Shown here one piece after another: positions 17,144 through 26,022 of a DNA stretch of 64,000 nucleotides. Positions within the stretch are counted from its first letter, which is position 1; every line of letters starts with the position of its first letter. Below the pieces are notes generated by a model. It saw nothing but the letters and a program-made list of their open reading frames with translations, searched no databases and was not told the DNA's origin. Location: assembly GCF_018531495.1 (NCBI RefSeq), contig NZ_JAHDTI010000015.1, positions 186,001 to 250,000 on the forward strand, in the 5' to 3' direction. The position numbers and the translations under genes are program-made. This DNA is from Nonomuraea sediminis. GTDB taxonomy: Bacteria > Actinomycetota > Actinomycetes > Streptosporangiales > Streptosporangiaceae.

Positions 17144-17957
17144 ACAGCACGCGCTTGGGAACGCCGGCGGCCTTGGCCACGTCGACGATCGCGGTCTTGC
17201 GCGGCTTGCCCGCCTCGACCTGCCGGGCCACCTCCGCGACGAGGTCGTCGAGGTCGGGTTCGGCCTCGCCGGCGACGTGCCCGGCGACGACCAGGGTGAT
17301 CTCGCCCCGGACGTCGCCGTGAGCCCACGCGGCCAGCTCGGCCAGGCCGCCGCGCCGTACCTCCTCGTAGGTCTTGGTGAGCTCGCGGCAGACCGCGGCG
17401 GGCCGGTCGGCGCCGAACGCCTCGGCCATGGCCTTGAGCGACTCCTCCAGCCGGTGCGGCGACTCGAAGAACACCATGGTGCGCTCCTCGGTGGCCAGCG
17501 CGGCCAGGCGCCTGGCGCGCTCGCCCGCCTTGCGCGGCGGGAAGCCCTCGAAGCAGAACCGGTCGCTGGCCAGTCCGGACACGGCCAGCGCGGTGGTGAC
17601 CGCGCTGGGGCCGGGCAGCGCGGTGACCGTGATGCCCTCCTCGACGGCGAGCCTGGTCAGGCGGTAGCCGGGATCGGAGACGCCCGGCATGCCTGCGTCG
17701 GTGATCACCAGAACCGTGCGACCCTCCTTGAGTGTCTCGACCAGCTCCTTGGCGCGGGCGACCTCGTTGGCGTCGTAGTAGGACACGACCCGGCCGGTCA
17801 GCTCCACGCCCAGCTCGGTGGCCAGCCTGCGCAGGCGCCTGGTGTCCTCGGCGGCCACCACGTCGGCGTTCGCCAGCGCCTCCCGCAATCGCGGCGAGAC
17901 GTCGCCTGCCTGTCCTATGGGGGCTCCTGCCAGCACCAACCTGCCGCGTTCCGTCAC
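17109..17957 (-). CDS. rsmI: 16S rRNA (cytidine1402-2'-O)-methyltransferase
   Basis: About 282 residues from the GTG at 17957 (VTERGRLVLAGAPIG). Tetrapyrrole-methylase fold: ISO motifs NADVVAAEDTRR, DAGMPGVSDPG, LPGPSAVTTALAVSGL and FFESPHR. It 2'-O-methylates C1402 in the ribosomal decoding centre. GTG 17957 is preferred to the ATG at 18002 because the family begins there and an AACAAT hexamer precedes it by 6 nt. Flanked on both sides by pmt paralogues. Confidence 0.9.
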   Translation of the reverse strand: MTERGRLVLAGAPIGQAGDVSPRLREALANADVVAAEDTRRLRRLATELGVELTGRVVSYYDANEVARAKELVETLKEGRTVLVITDAGMPGVSDPGYRLTRLAVEEGITVTALPGPSAVTTALAVSGLASDRFCFEGFPPRKAGERARRLAALATEERTMVFFESPHRLEESLKAMAEAFGADRPAAVCRELTKTYEEVRRGGLAELAAWAHGDVRGEITLVVAGHVAGEAEPDLDDLVAEVARQVEAGKPRKTAIVDVAKAAGVPKRVLYDAVHRGSTTP

Positions 17958-18023
17958 CCAGCCATTGTTGCAGGGCACCCCAATTCGACCGTGTTTCTTC
18001 ATTTACCACCGGGTCAGGGCCCG

Positions 18024-18029
18024 TACGAT
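18024..18029 (+). promoter_or_regulatory. -10 hexamer of leaderless pmt copy 2
   Basis: TACGAT is followed by six bases and the ATG at 18036. It lies 67 bp from the divergent rsmI start. Confidence 0.5.
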
Positions 18030-18035
18030 GTCCGA

Positions 18036-19652
18036 ATGGCGGTGACCTCTTTCGCGTACTCGACCTTCAACGATCCGAAGGTCAACGAGAGCAGTCCCCG
18101 GGGCAGGTCCGTGCGTGACCGGCTCGTCCCGCCGATGGGTGGCAGCGTGCTGTGGGGCTGGATCGGCCCGCTGCTCGTCGCGATCTTCGGTGCCATCCTC
18201 CGCTTCGCGAACCTGGGTTACCCCAAGGCGATCGTCTTCGACGAGACGTACTACGCCAAGGACGGGTTCTCGCTGATCACCTGGGGCGTCGAGCGGGTCA
18301 CGATCAAGGACGCCGACAAGCTGCTCATCGCCGGCAACACCAACATCTGGCAGCAGTGCACCCAGGAGACGCTCGACAAGTGCGCCTCGTACGTGGTGCA
18401 CCCGCCGCTGGGCAAGTGGATGATCGGCATCGGCGAGTGGCTGTTCGGGATGACCCCCTTCGGCTGGCGTTTCGCCGCCGCGCTGATCGGCTCGCTGTCG
18501 ATCCTGGTGCTGGCCAGGGTGGCCCGCCGGATGACCCGTTCGACGCTGCTCGGCTGCTTCGCCGGGCTGCTGCTGGCGCTCGACGGGCTGCACTTCGTGC
18601 TGTCGCGCACCGCGCTGCTGGACATCTTCCTGATGTTCTGGGTGCTGGCCGGGTTCGCCTGCCTGGTCGTCGACCGCGACCGCACCCGCGAGCGGCTTGT
18701 CGACTGGTACGAGACCTCGCCCATGTCGCCGCGCGGGCCGTGGCTGGGCCTGCGGCCGTGGCGGATCGCCGCGGGTGTGTGCCTGGGCCTGGCGATGGGG
18801 GTCAAGTGGTCGGGGATCTTCTTCCTGGCCGCCTTCGCCGTCATGTCGCTGATGTGGGACTTCGGCGCGCGCCGGGCGGTGGGCGTGCGCAACGCCTATC
18901 TGGGCGCGTTCACCAGGGACCTGCCCAGCGGGCTGGTGGGCATGGCCGTCGTGCCGTTCGTGACGTACATGGCCACCTGGACGGGCTGGTTCGCCACCGC
19001 CACCGGTTACGGTCGCAACTGGGATCGGGCCACCTCGGCCAACCTGCCCTACTTCGTCTTCGACTCGATGCGGTCGTGGATCTCCTACCAGTGGCAGGTC
19101 TTCAGCTTCCACAACGGACTGGAGACCTCCCATCCCTACATGTCCGATCCGTGGCAGTGGCCACTGCTGCTGCGCCCGGTGGCCTTCTATTACGAGGGCA
19201 AGCAGAACGCCTGCGGCGTCAAGGACTGCTCGGAAGCCGTCCTCGGCGTCGGCACCCCAGTGATCTGGTTCGGCGCGATCGCCGCGCTCATCGCGCTGGT
19301 CGCCTGGTACGTGGCCTCGCGCGACTGGCGGGCCGGCGCCGTGCTGCTGGCGTACGCCGCGGGGTGGCTGCCGTGGTTCTACTGGGCGATCGCCGACAAC
19401 CGGACGATGTTCCTGTTCTACGCGATCCCGATGGTGCCGTTCATGGTGCTGGCGATCACGTTGTGCGCCGGGCTGATCATCGGGCCCGCTACGGCCACGC
19501 AAAACCGGAGAACCGTGGGAGCCGCTGTCGTCGGCGCGTTCAGCCTGCTAGCCTTGATCAACTTCTGGTGGTTGCACCCGATCCTGTCGGCGGATCTCAT
19601 CCCGTACACGGAATGGAAGGCCAGGATGCTGTTCGACAAGCGCTGGATCTGA
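18036..19652 (+). CDS. pmt: Dolichyl/polyprenyl-phosphate-mannose protein O-mannosyltransferase (copy 2)
   Basis: 538 residues. Same architecture as the minus-strand copy: IVFDETYYAKDG catalytic loop, HPPLGKWMIGIGEW, RMTRSTLLGC, LSRTALLDIFLMFWVLAGF, then further TM helices. This copy has the classical divergent orientation to rsmI known from other actinobacteria (as Rv1002c/Rv1003 in Mycobacterium tuberculosis), so it is the more likely orthologue. The two copies are strongly similar along their whole length, pointing to inverted duplication followed by divergence. Confidence 0.9.
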   Translation: MAVTSFAYSTFNDPKVNESSPRGRSVRDRLVPPMGGSVLWGWIGPLLVAIFGAILRFANLGYPKAIVFDETYYAKDGFSLITWGVERVTIKDADKLLIAGNTNIWQQCTQETLDKCASYVVHPPLGKWMIGIGEWLFGMTPFGWRFAAALIGSLSILVLARVARRMTRSTLLGCFAGLLLALDGLHFVLSRTALLDIFLMFWVLAGFACLVVDRDRTRERLVDWYETSPMSPRGPWLGLRPWRIAAGVCLGLAMGVKWSGIFFLAAFAVMSLMWDFGARRAVGVRNAYLGAFTRDLPSGLVGMAVVPFVTYMATWTGWFATATGYGRNWDRATSANLPYFVFDSMRSWISYQWQVFSFHNGLETSHPYMSDPWQWPLLLRPVAFYYEGKQNACGVKDCSEAVLGVGTPVIWFGAIAALIALVAWYVASRDWRAGAVLLAYAAGWLPWFYWAIADNRTMFLFYAIPMVPFMVLAITLCAGLIIGPATATQNRRTVGAAVVGAFSLLALINFWWLHPILSADLIPYTEWKARMLFDKRWI

Positions 19653-19766
19653 GCCTGGCCACGTGGAGAGACGGAATGATTTCGTAGGGTAGTTGCAGTG
19701 CAAGACCCGATACGCACAGGTTTCAGTCATCGTCAGGGCTGGGGTCCATACGGCAAACTTCGAGGC

Positions 19767-20939
19767 ATGAGTGCACCGGATGTCGCCGCGCTCCTGGCCG
19801 AACTGGAGCGCTCCGAGCCGGACCTGGCCGATGAAGCCAGGACCGCGGTCGAGTGGCTGACCGGCGGCGAGCCGCTGGAGACGGTGACGCAGCTCGACGT
19901 ATGTGAATTCCTCTGGTACACGCTGCCGCTCAAGGTGGGCGGCGACCACGAGCGGTTGGCCCGCTCGCTGGGCAAGCTGCTCGAACTCGGGGGCATGCAC
20001 CGCTACGCCGCGCTGTGCACCTCGTACACGACCAAGAAGATCCTCTACACCTACGCCCGCCACGGCGAGGACGCCGGCACGGCCTTCTACCAGCGGGCTC
20101 TCGAGCGCACCGGGGTGCTCCCGCCCGACGTGCCCGAGCTGCAGTGGAGCATGATCATGGGGCCGGAGGAGCTGGGCGCGCACGTGGCCTGCTCCGCCGC
20201 GCTCGAGCTGGCCATCGTCGCCGGAGACCCGGGCGACCGGCACGCGCTGACCCGGCGCTGGCTGACCGAGCCGCGGTCGGAGCTGGGCGGCGACAGCTGG
20301 CTGCACCGCGTGCACGGCGAGCGGCTGAACCGCTGGGTGCTGGGCCGCGGCCCCGCCAGGCGGGAGCTGGCCCAGCCGTTCGAGGTGCGGTTGCACGCCC
20401 CGATCACGCCGCAGCCGCTGCCCGCCCTGAACGGGCTGCTGTCGCTGTCGCTCGAGGGGCTGCCGATGCGGCTGGCGCCCTCACCGCAGGCGCTGCGGCT
20501 GCGTGACCTGGCCGAGCGGGAGCTGGGCGCACTGAGCCGCGACGGCGCCCGCCTGTCGATCACCGATTACGGCCGGCGACTGCTGGACGATCCGCAGGCC
20601 ATGTGGGACGCGACCACCCGCCTGCTGGTCGGGGCTGGCGGCCACGAGTTCGACGTCGCCGCACGCGAGGCGGCCCTGCTGCTGCTGGCCGACGGGACGC
20701 TGATGTCGCCTGCCGAGCTGAACGAGCGCGTCGGCGAGGTCGTCGGCGCCGAGGGCTGGCACCCCACGTCCGGCCCCGAGGACATCGCCGCCTCCCTGAC
20801 CGACCTGGTCGCCCAGCTCACGGCACTCGACCTGGCCTTCTCCGACGACCTGGCCATCCGCCTGACCAGAACAGGCCAGCTGGCCGCCCTCACCTCACTC
20901 CGCACCCACGCCCTTCGCCCCCGCCAGTACGTCGCCTAG
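19767..20939 (+). CDS. Hypothetical cytoplasmic protein, about 390 residues
   Basis: No TM segment or known motif recognised; the sequence is helical and acidic (DVAALLAELERSEPDLADEARTAVEWL at the start, split by GEPLETVTQLDVCEFLWY). It follows pmt copy 2 by about 115 bp. ATG 19767 sits 7 nt after CAAACT. An in-frame GTG at 19698, itself 7 nt after TAGGGT, would add 23 residues and cannot be excluded. It ends 4 nt into the convergent small membrane gene. Confidence 0.7.
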   Translation: MSAPDVAALLAELERSEPDLADEARTAVEWLTGGEPLETVTQLDVCEFLWYTLPLKVGGDHERLARSLGKLLELGGMHRYAALCTSYTTKKILYTYARHGEDAGTAFYQRALERTGVLPPDVPELQWSMIMGPEELGAHVACSAALELAIVAGDPGDRHALTRRWLTEPRSELGGDSWLHRVHGERLNRWVLGRGPARRELAQPFEVRLHAPITPQPLPALNGLLSLSLEGLPMRLAPSPQALRLRDLAERELGALSRDGARLSITDYGRRLLDDPQAMWDATTRLLVGAGGHEFDVAAREAALLLLADGTLMSPAELNERVGEVVGAEGWHPTSGPEDIAASLTDLVAQLTALDLAFSDDLAIRLTRTGQLAALTSLRTHALRPRQYVA

Positions 20940-21250
20940 CGCCGCCGCACCGCCACCACGTTGATGACGGTCAGGGCGATCAGCATGATGATCGCGGCCG
21001 CGAGCCCGCCGGGCTTCTCCACCAGCGCGATGGTCCCGCCCACCCCGAAGAACACCGAGAAGTACGGCAGGCCGCTCGCCCACCCGGGCTGAGCGGCCTG
21101 CCGCTGCGCGGCCATGCGCTCGTCGACCCGCCTGTCGATCTCGTGCTCGATCTTGTCGAGGAAGCCCTCGATCACGGCGGACTCGTACTCGCTTCCCAGC
21201 TCCGCGCGGGCGGCCATCGCGGCCCGCAACTCCTCACGTGGCAGCTCCAT
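20936..21250 (-). CDS. Small two-helix membrane protein with coiled N-terminus
   Basis: 104 residues. A charged helical N-terminal half (ELPREELRAAMAARAELG, IEHEIDRRVDERMAAQ) is followed by two TM helices (about 60-78 and 83-100) ending RRR. Function unknown. It lies 19 bp downstream of the next minus-strand membrane gene, so both may share a transcript. Confidence 0.65.
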   Translation of the reverse strand: MELPREELRAAMAARAELGSEYESAVIEGFLDKIEHEIDRRVDERMAAQRQAAQPGWASGLPYFSVFFGVGGTIALVEKPGGLAAAIIMLIALTVINVVAVRRR

Positions 21251-21269
21251 GCCTCGCAGCGTGGGCGCT

Positions 21270-22172
21270 TCAGCGGGATGCGTCCAGTCTTCTGCGCAGG
21301 AAGTAGGCGTAGGTCGCCGTTCCCAGGGCGATTCCCCAGGGGAGCCACGACAGGGTGGGGGCCAGTTGGCCCCAGGTGTCGGGGCGCAGGAACTCGGGGC
21401 GCAGGAACATCCACGAGCGGACGCCGGACTGCGTCAGCAGGATGGCGGCCGCCGCTCCCGGCACGACGGCCATGCTCACCGGCACGCGCCTGCCCGCCAG
21501 CCACGGGATCCATCGCGGGAACACCTCGCCCCACCGCTGCACCAGCCCGAGCGTCAGCACCGCCCCGCCGAAGCACAGCACGGCGAACAGCACCTCCGAC
21601 AGCGCCCCCGCGCCGCCGGTGAGCCCGCCCTGCTTGAGGAACTCCTCGGTCACCCCGAGCGGGATCCCCATCGCCCAGGCCAGCCGCGAGATCCCGTACG
21701 GCAGCGCGAGCACGGCAGCCGCGTACGCGGCCCACCCGCCGATCCTGGGCATGGACATGGCGCCCGCCTTGACGGCCGCCCACGCCCACAGCACCCCGCC
21801 GGCGATCGAGAACAGCATGAACGCCAGCGCCCCGTCCCACAGCCCGGTGTAGCCCATCAGCGCGTAGACGGAGTTCTGCAGGACCCGCACGTCGGGCACG
21901 ACCACGACCAGCCCCAGGGCCAGGATCCACGCGAAGATCCGCGCCACCCGGGATCCGCGCGGGAGGGCCCACGCGGCCACGACCCCGGCCAGCCCGACGG
22001 CGAGCATGCCCAGGCTGAGCGGGAGCGGCTCCGCCGTACCGAACACCGAACCGACCTGCGCGGCCCGCCAGTCGTTGCGTCCCAGCGGGAAGCCCGCGCC
22101 GCCCAGCGCCCAGTAGGCTCCGCACGCCGTGAGCACCGTCGACCAGGTGCCGGCCATCCATGCGATCTTCAT
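21270..22172 (-). CDS. Integral membrane protein, eight or so TM helices, unknown function
   Basis: 300 residues, hydrophobic throughout, with helices near 5-25, 48-70, 78-100, 110-135, 142-165, 185-210, 225-250 and 268-290 (RRRLDASR tail). No transporter signature recognised. It starts 75 bp after the stop of the TetM/OtrA-like gene on the same strand. Confidence 0.65.
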   Translation of the reverse strand: MKIAWMAGTWSTVLTACGAYWALGGAGFPLGRNDWRAAQVGSVFGTAEPLPLSLGMLAVGLAGVVAAWALPRGSRVARIFAWILALGLVVVVPDVRVLQNSVYALMGYTGLWDGALAFMLFSIAGGVLWAWAAVKAGAMSMPRIGGWAAYAAAVLALPYGISRLAWAMGIPLGVTEEFLKQGGLTGGAGALSEVLFAVLCFGGAVLTLGLVQRWGEVFPRWIPWLAGRRVPVSMAVVPGAAAAILLTQSGVRSWMFLRPEFLRPDTWGQLAPTLSWLPWGIALGTATYAYFLRRRLDASR

Positions 22173-22247
22173 GACGACCAGCCTCGCGAAGGCGTCGTGC
22201 CGCCTCCTCCCCCGTGCGAGGGATCTGCCTCCCCCGGGCGGTAAGGG

Positions 22248-24161
22248 TCAGACCCGGCGTTCGACGTGCAGGAGGTACTCCTTGCGGTCGAGCGGGTTGT
22301 GGTCCGTCCGCGGCCTTTCCTGCGGCGGGCCTGAGACAGGCTCGTAGCGGTCGAAGGCCGTCTCCAGGACGCCCTCGCCCCTGGTCAGGGTGGGGAGCTG
22401 GAGCTGCAGCCCGTGGATCCTGGCCGCGGGTACCTCGCCCTCCAGGCCCGTCGCCGACGGCTGCGGGATCGCGCCCAGGCGGACGAGCGCCGGGAGCACC
22501 GTGCCCAGCAGGTCGGGCGGGAGCTCCAGGGTGAAGCGGTGGACGGGCTCGCACACCCGGGTGCCCGCCTGGCGAAGGGCGTCCATGAGGACCAGCGGGG
22601 TCAGGTTGCGGAAGTCGCCGGCCGTACTGGACATGCTCTTGTCGAAGGTCGCGTGCGCGTGGCTCTGCCGCGGCCAGTAGCCCGAGTGGGTCATTGTGAC
22701 CAGGCAGTCGGTGACCTGCCAGCCGTGCAGGCCCTGGGTCAGCGTCTCGTGCACGGTCTCCTCGACGGCCTTGAAGAAGGCGTACGGCATCGCGCCGAGC
22801 GAGACGCCGAGGCGGAACTCGACCCCCGTGCCCGGCTCGACGCGCAGGCCGACCGTGGCCAGGAACGGGTTCGACCCCAGGAACTCGGCCGCCTCGCCGA
22901 TCCCGGCCACCCGTTCCACGCAGATCGTGGTCGTCTCGCGGAAGGTGACGTCCAGGCCGTACTCCTCGGCCAGCGTCGCCTGGATGACCTCCTTCTGCAC
23001 CTCGCCGTAGAGCGAGACGGAGATCTCCTGCCGCACGCCGTCCTGGCGCAGGTTGATCAGCGGGTCCTGCTCGGCGAGCTGGGTGAGCGCGACGTGCATG
23101 GCGCCCCTGTCGGACCGCCTGCGCGGCTCGACGACGGTCTCCAGGCTGGGCGGCGCGAAGTAGTGCTCCGCCCTGTCGGGCGCCGCCCCGATCCGGTCGC
23201 CGATCTTGATGCCGGCCAGGCCCCAGAGCTTGCCGATCTCGCCGGCCCTGACTGATTCGCGTGGTACGGCGGAGCCGCGGTCGAAGACGCTTACCGCGGT
23301 GACCTTGCCCTGGTCGAGGCCCTGGCGGTTCCTCAGCGTGCCGGAGAACATGCGGACGTAGGCCACCTTCTCCCCTGCCGGTCCGCGTTCGACCTTGAAG
23401 ACGGCGCCGGCCGGCGGGCCGTCCTCGTCCGGGCTCGCGGCGGGCAGGAGGGTTGTGATGCCCCGGGTGAGCTCTTCCACGCCGGCGCCGGTGATGGCCG
23501 AGCCCGCGTAGACCGGGTGGACGGCGGCCTGCTTGGTCCGGGTCGCCAGCTCTTCGTGCAGCCTGCCGTACGGGATCTGCTGGTCGTCGACGAAGGCTTG
23601 GAGCAGTTCGTCGCTGTGGTCGGCCAGGGCGGCCTGCCAGGCTCTGCTGCTGGCCTGGAACCTCGGGCTGCGGGTGCCCAGGTCGTGGGCGTCGCCCATG
23701 GGGACGATGGCCGGGGTGAGCTTGTGCGAGATCTCCCGCAACAGGTCGTCGTATCGGGCGCCGCGGCGGTCGAGTTTGTTGACGAAGATCAGCGTCGGGA
23801 TGCGTAGCCGCGTCAGGGTGCGCATCAGCACCCGGGTCTGCGCCTGGACGCCCTCGACGGCCGAGATCACCAGCACGGCGCCGTCGAGCACGCTCAGCAC
23901 CCGCTCCACCTCGGCGATGAAGTCCGGGTGGCCAGGGGTGTCGATCAGGTTGACCGCGACGTCGCCGATGACGAACGACACCACGGCGGACTTGATCGTG
24001 ATGCCGCGTTGCCGCTCGAGCGCGAGCGAGTCGGTTTGCGTGCTGCCGTCGTCGACGCTGCCGACCTCGGCGATGACGCCGGCGTTGTAGAGCAGGCGCT
24101 CGGTCAGGCTGGTCTTACCGGCGTCGACATGTGCCAGAATCCCCAAGTTCAACGATCTCAC
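22248..24161 (-). CDS. TetM/OtrA-type ribosomal protection GTPase
   Basis: 637 residues, EF-G-like. G-motifs: AHVDAGKTSL (G1), RGITIKS (G2), DTPGHPDF (G3), NKLDRRG (G4). The C-terminal part has EF-G domains IV-V features (ISVSLYGEVQKEVIQATL). Family members remove tetracycline from the ribosome; actinobacterial chromosomal members (OtrA-like) confer intrinsic tolerance. The start GTG at 24161 gives MRSLNLGILAHVDAGKT, the normal N-terminus. No attenuator leader peptide was seen upstream. Confidence 0.87.
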   Translation of the reverse strand: MRSLNLGILAHVDAGKTSLTERLLYNAGVIAEVGSVDDGSTQTDSLALERQRGITIKSAVVSFVIGDVAVNLIDTPGHPDFIAEVERVLSVLDGAVLVISAVEGVQAQTRVLMRTLTRLRIPTLIFVNKLDRRGARYDDLLREISHKLTPAIVPMGDAHDLGTRSPRFQASSRAWQAALADHSDELLQAFVDDQQIPYGRLHEELATRTKQAAVHPVYAGSAITGAGVEELTRGITTLLPAASPDEDGPPAGAVFKVERGPAGEKVAYVRMFSGTLRNRQGLDQGKVTAVSVFDRGSAVPRESVRAGEIGKLWGLAGIKIGDRIGAAPDRAEHYFAPPSLETVVEPRRRSDRGAMHVALTQLAEQDPLINLRQDGVRQEISVSLYGEVQKEVIQATLAEEYGLDVTFRETTTICVERVAGIGEAAEFLGSNPFLATVGLRVEPGTGVEFRLGVSLGAMPYAFFKAVEETVHETLTQGLHGWQVTDCLVTMTHSGYWPRQSHAHATFDKSMSSTAGDFRNLTPLVLMDALRQAGTRVCEPVHRFTLELPPDLLGTVLPALVRLGAIPQPSATGLEGEVPAARIHGLQLQLPTLTRGEGVLETAFDRYEPVSGPPQERPRTDHNPLDRKEYLLHVERRV

Positions 24162-24293
24162 GAAGCGTCATGTCCTTCAGATGGGTGGATCTTGCCTGGT
24201 TGGACATGAACGCAGCCCGCATCTCGACTCCCGAGATCGATGAACAGATGCCACGGAGTACACCAGACGGCTCCGTGGCCGGACAACGGATTT

Positions 24294-25178
24294 TCAGCCG
24301 ATGGCCTCCCTCAGGCGCTCGTAGGTCGGCGCCAGCTCGTACAGCCCCGCGGCCAGGGCCTTGTCGTCACCCGTCACGGCAGGGAGCTGGAGCCCGCCCA
24401 CGATCCGCGCCTGCGTGGCCGCGATATCCGAGGCCTCCTCCATCCCGAGCATGCCGAGACAGGCGGCGAGATCGTTGAGCCGTCTGGCCCCCACCCGGAT
24501 CCCGAACGCCTGCAACAGCCCCCTGATGTCGTCGTCGAGCCCTCCTTCGACCATCTCGGCCAGCCTCGTCGCCGCCGCTTCGGCATGCCTGCCGCGGAGC
24601 CACGCGGCGCCCTGGACGAGGGACTCGCGGAGCGCATCTGCCGGCCGTACCTGGCGCTGCCGTACGAACCCCTGGCGCATCGCGAACGGCCGCTCCAGAT
24701 ACCCGACCGTCTCCCCCCGCCAGGCCTCGACGAATGCCGCGACGGGCAACGTCGCGTACGGGTACCCCTCCGGATCGTGCATCAGCACCAGATCCCCCTC
24801 CACCCCCAGCACCACCACGTAGTGATCAACCCCCACCGCGCCGTTCGCCCCCGGCTGATGCCCCAGCAGCCCCATCTCCACCGGCCCGGCCAGCACCGGT
24901 CCCCGCGCCGCCTTGAGCCGATCCACCGCCTCCGCGTCCGACCCGCCGTCACTCCGCTCACACCCCCACCCCAGCAACGAGACGGCGGCATCCACGCCCA
25001 TCTCCGGATCCCACCCGAACGGATCGAACATCGGGACCCGCCCCCCGATGAGGTGCATCCCGTACGGCGACCCGGTGAGCACCTCGATCACCCCGACCTC
25101 AGGAGCCCCCTCCCCCATCACCATCGCCAGCGAATTGGCGTAGCAGTACGGCCCGGACCCCACATAAGAAACGCTCAT
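24294..25178 (-). CDS. BtrH / C39-peptidase-like protein
   Basis: 294 residues. The N-terminal half looks like a papain-like C39/BtrH fold: Cys12 in GPYCYANSLAM, His119 in GVDHYVVVLG and Asp135 in LMHDPEGYPY are placed like a Cys-His-Asp triad. The C-terminal half is helical without motifs. BtrH-type domains act as acyl or peptidyl transferases and C39 domains cleave double-Gly leaders; no leader-peptide gene is obvious nearby. Assignment rests on motif spacing. Confidence 0.65.
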   Translation of the reverse strand: MSVSYVGSGPYCYANSLAMVMGEGAPEVGVIEVLTGSPYGMHLIGGRVPMFDPFGWDPEMGVDAAVSLLGWGCERSDGGSDAEAVDRLKAARGPVLAGPVEMGLLGHQPGANGAVGVDHYVVVLGVEGDLVLMHDPEGYPYATLPVAAFVEAWRGETVGYLERPFAMRQGFVRQRQVRPADALRESLVQGAAWLRGRHAEAAATRLAEMVEGGLDDDIRGLLQAFGIRVGARRLNDLAACLGMLGMEEASDIAATQARIVGGLQLPAVTGDDKALAAGLYELAPTYERLREAIG

Positions 25179-25211
25179 GCCCCCACCGTGCCCCCTGACA
25201 CGGTGTCACCC

Positions 25212-25676
25212 TCAACCCCCGGCCAGCGCCCCGTAAACGAAGAGCCCGACGAACAACCCCACAACCAGCACCCGCACCAGCCGATGAACCCCTGGCGTGG
25301 TCACCCAGGCCGCCACCGGATAGGCGATCAGCCCACCGCACACGGCGAGCATGACCGCCCCGTCAACCGCCACCACCTCCGTGGCCGCGAACCGCCAGAT
25401 CGCCGCCAGAAACACCCCGCCCACGATCGCGACCCGCCAAGCCGGCCGAACCCGCACCAGGTAGAGCAACGGCCAGGCCAACACGACCGCCCCCCACCGC
25501 CCCACATCCCAGTCCCACACGAACAGCCCAAGACACCCGGTGTACTCGCCACACAGCGAGGGGTCGAAAACCACCATCGCCACCAACGCGGCCCACCCGA
25601 ACATCACAACAGGCGGCATAACCCCGACCACCACCGCCAGCACGACCCGCCTACGAACCAGCGCCGCATCGATCAT
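25212..25676 (-). CDS. Small polytopic membrane protein
   Basis: About 154 residues from ATG 25676 (MIDAALVRRRVVLAVVVG); an in-frame start at 25697 is possible. Four or five TM helices, with two Cys in the first external loop (DPSLCGEYTGCLG). No family recognised. It lies 33 bp upstream of the BtrH-like gene on the same strand. Confidence 0.6.
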   Translation of the reverse strand: MIDAALVRRRVVLAVVVGVMPPVVMFGWAALVAMVVFDPSLCGEYTGCLGLFVWDWDVGRWGAVVLAWPLLYLVRVRPAWRVAIVGGVFLAAIWRFAATEVVAVDGAVMLAVCGGLIAYPVAAWVTTPGVHRLVRVLVVGLFVGLFVYGALAGG

Positions 25677-25782
25677 GCGCGCATCGTGCCACGCCACCGA
25701 CAGCCGAGCCAGAGCCAGCCTGCTCCCCCAGGAAGCCCTTCCAAGCGATCAAGATTCCCAACGGCCTTCTGACGTAGAGAGA

Positions 25783-26022
25783 ATGAGCGCCATCCACCTC
25801 AAGGGGCAGGCATTGTTGACTTCTCTCACCGACCTCGTTGCTCTCATAGGACCGTGGCTCCAGGACTCGCCGACCATCGACCTCATCGACGATGCGGGGA
25901 ACACGACGGCAGCTCCGCCCTTGCCCCTTTACCCGGAGCCCGGCGGCGTCTATCGCTGGGGATCGACCGACAACGGCGACTACCTGCTCTGGTTCACCGA
26001 TCCCGAGCACGGCTACCGATGA
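25783..26022 (+). pseudogene. SUKH/SMI1-KNR4-like fragment
   Basis: 79 residues containing PPLPLYPEPGGVYRWGSTDNGDYLLWFTD, split here as PLYPEPGG and WGSTDNGD, which is typical of actinobacterial SMI1/KNR4 (SUKH) proteins. The normal domain is about 130-180 residues; both the N-terminal helices and the C-terminal half are missing. Its TGA overlaps the ATG of the transglutaminase-like gene (ATGA). It may be a relic, or a shortened leader ORF kept for coupling. Confidence 0.55.
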
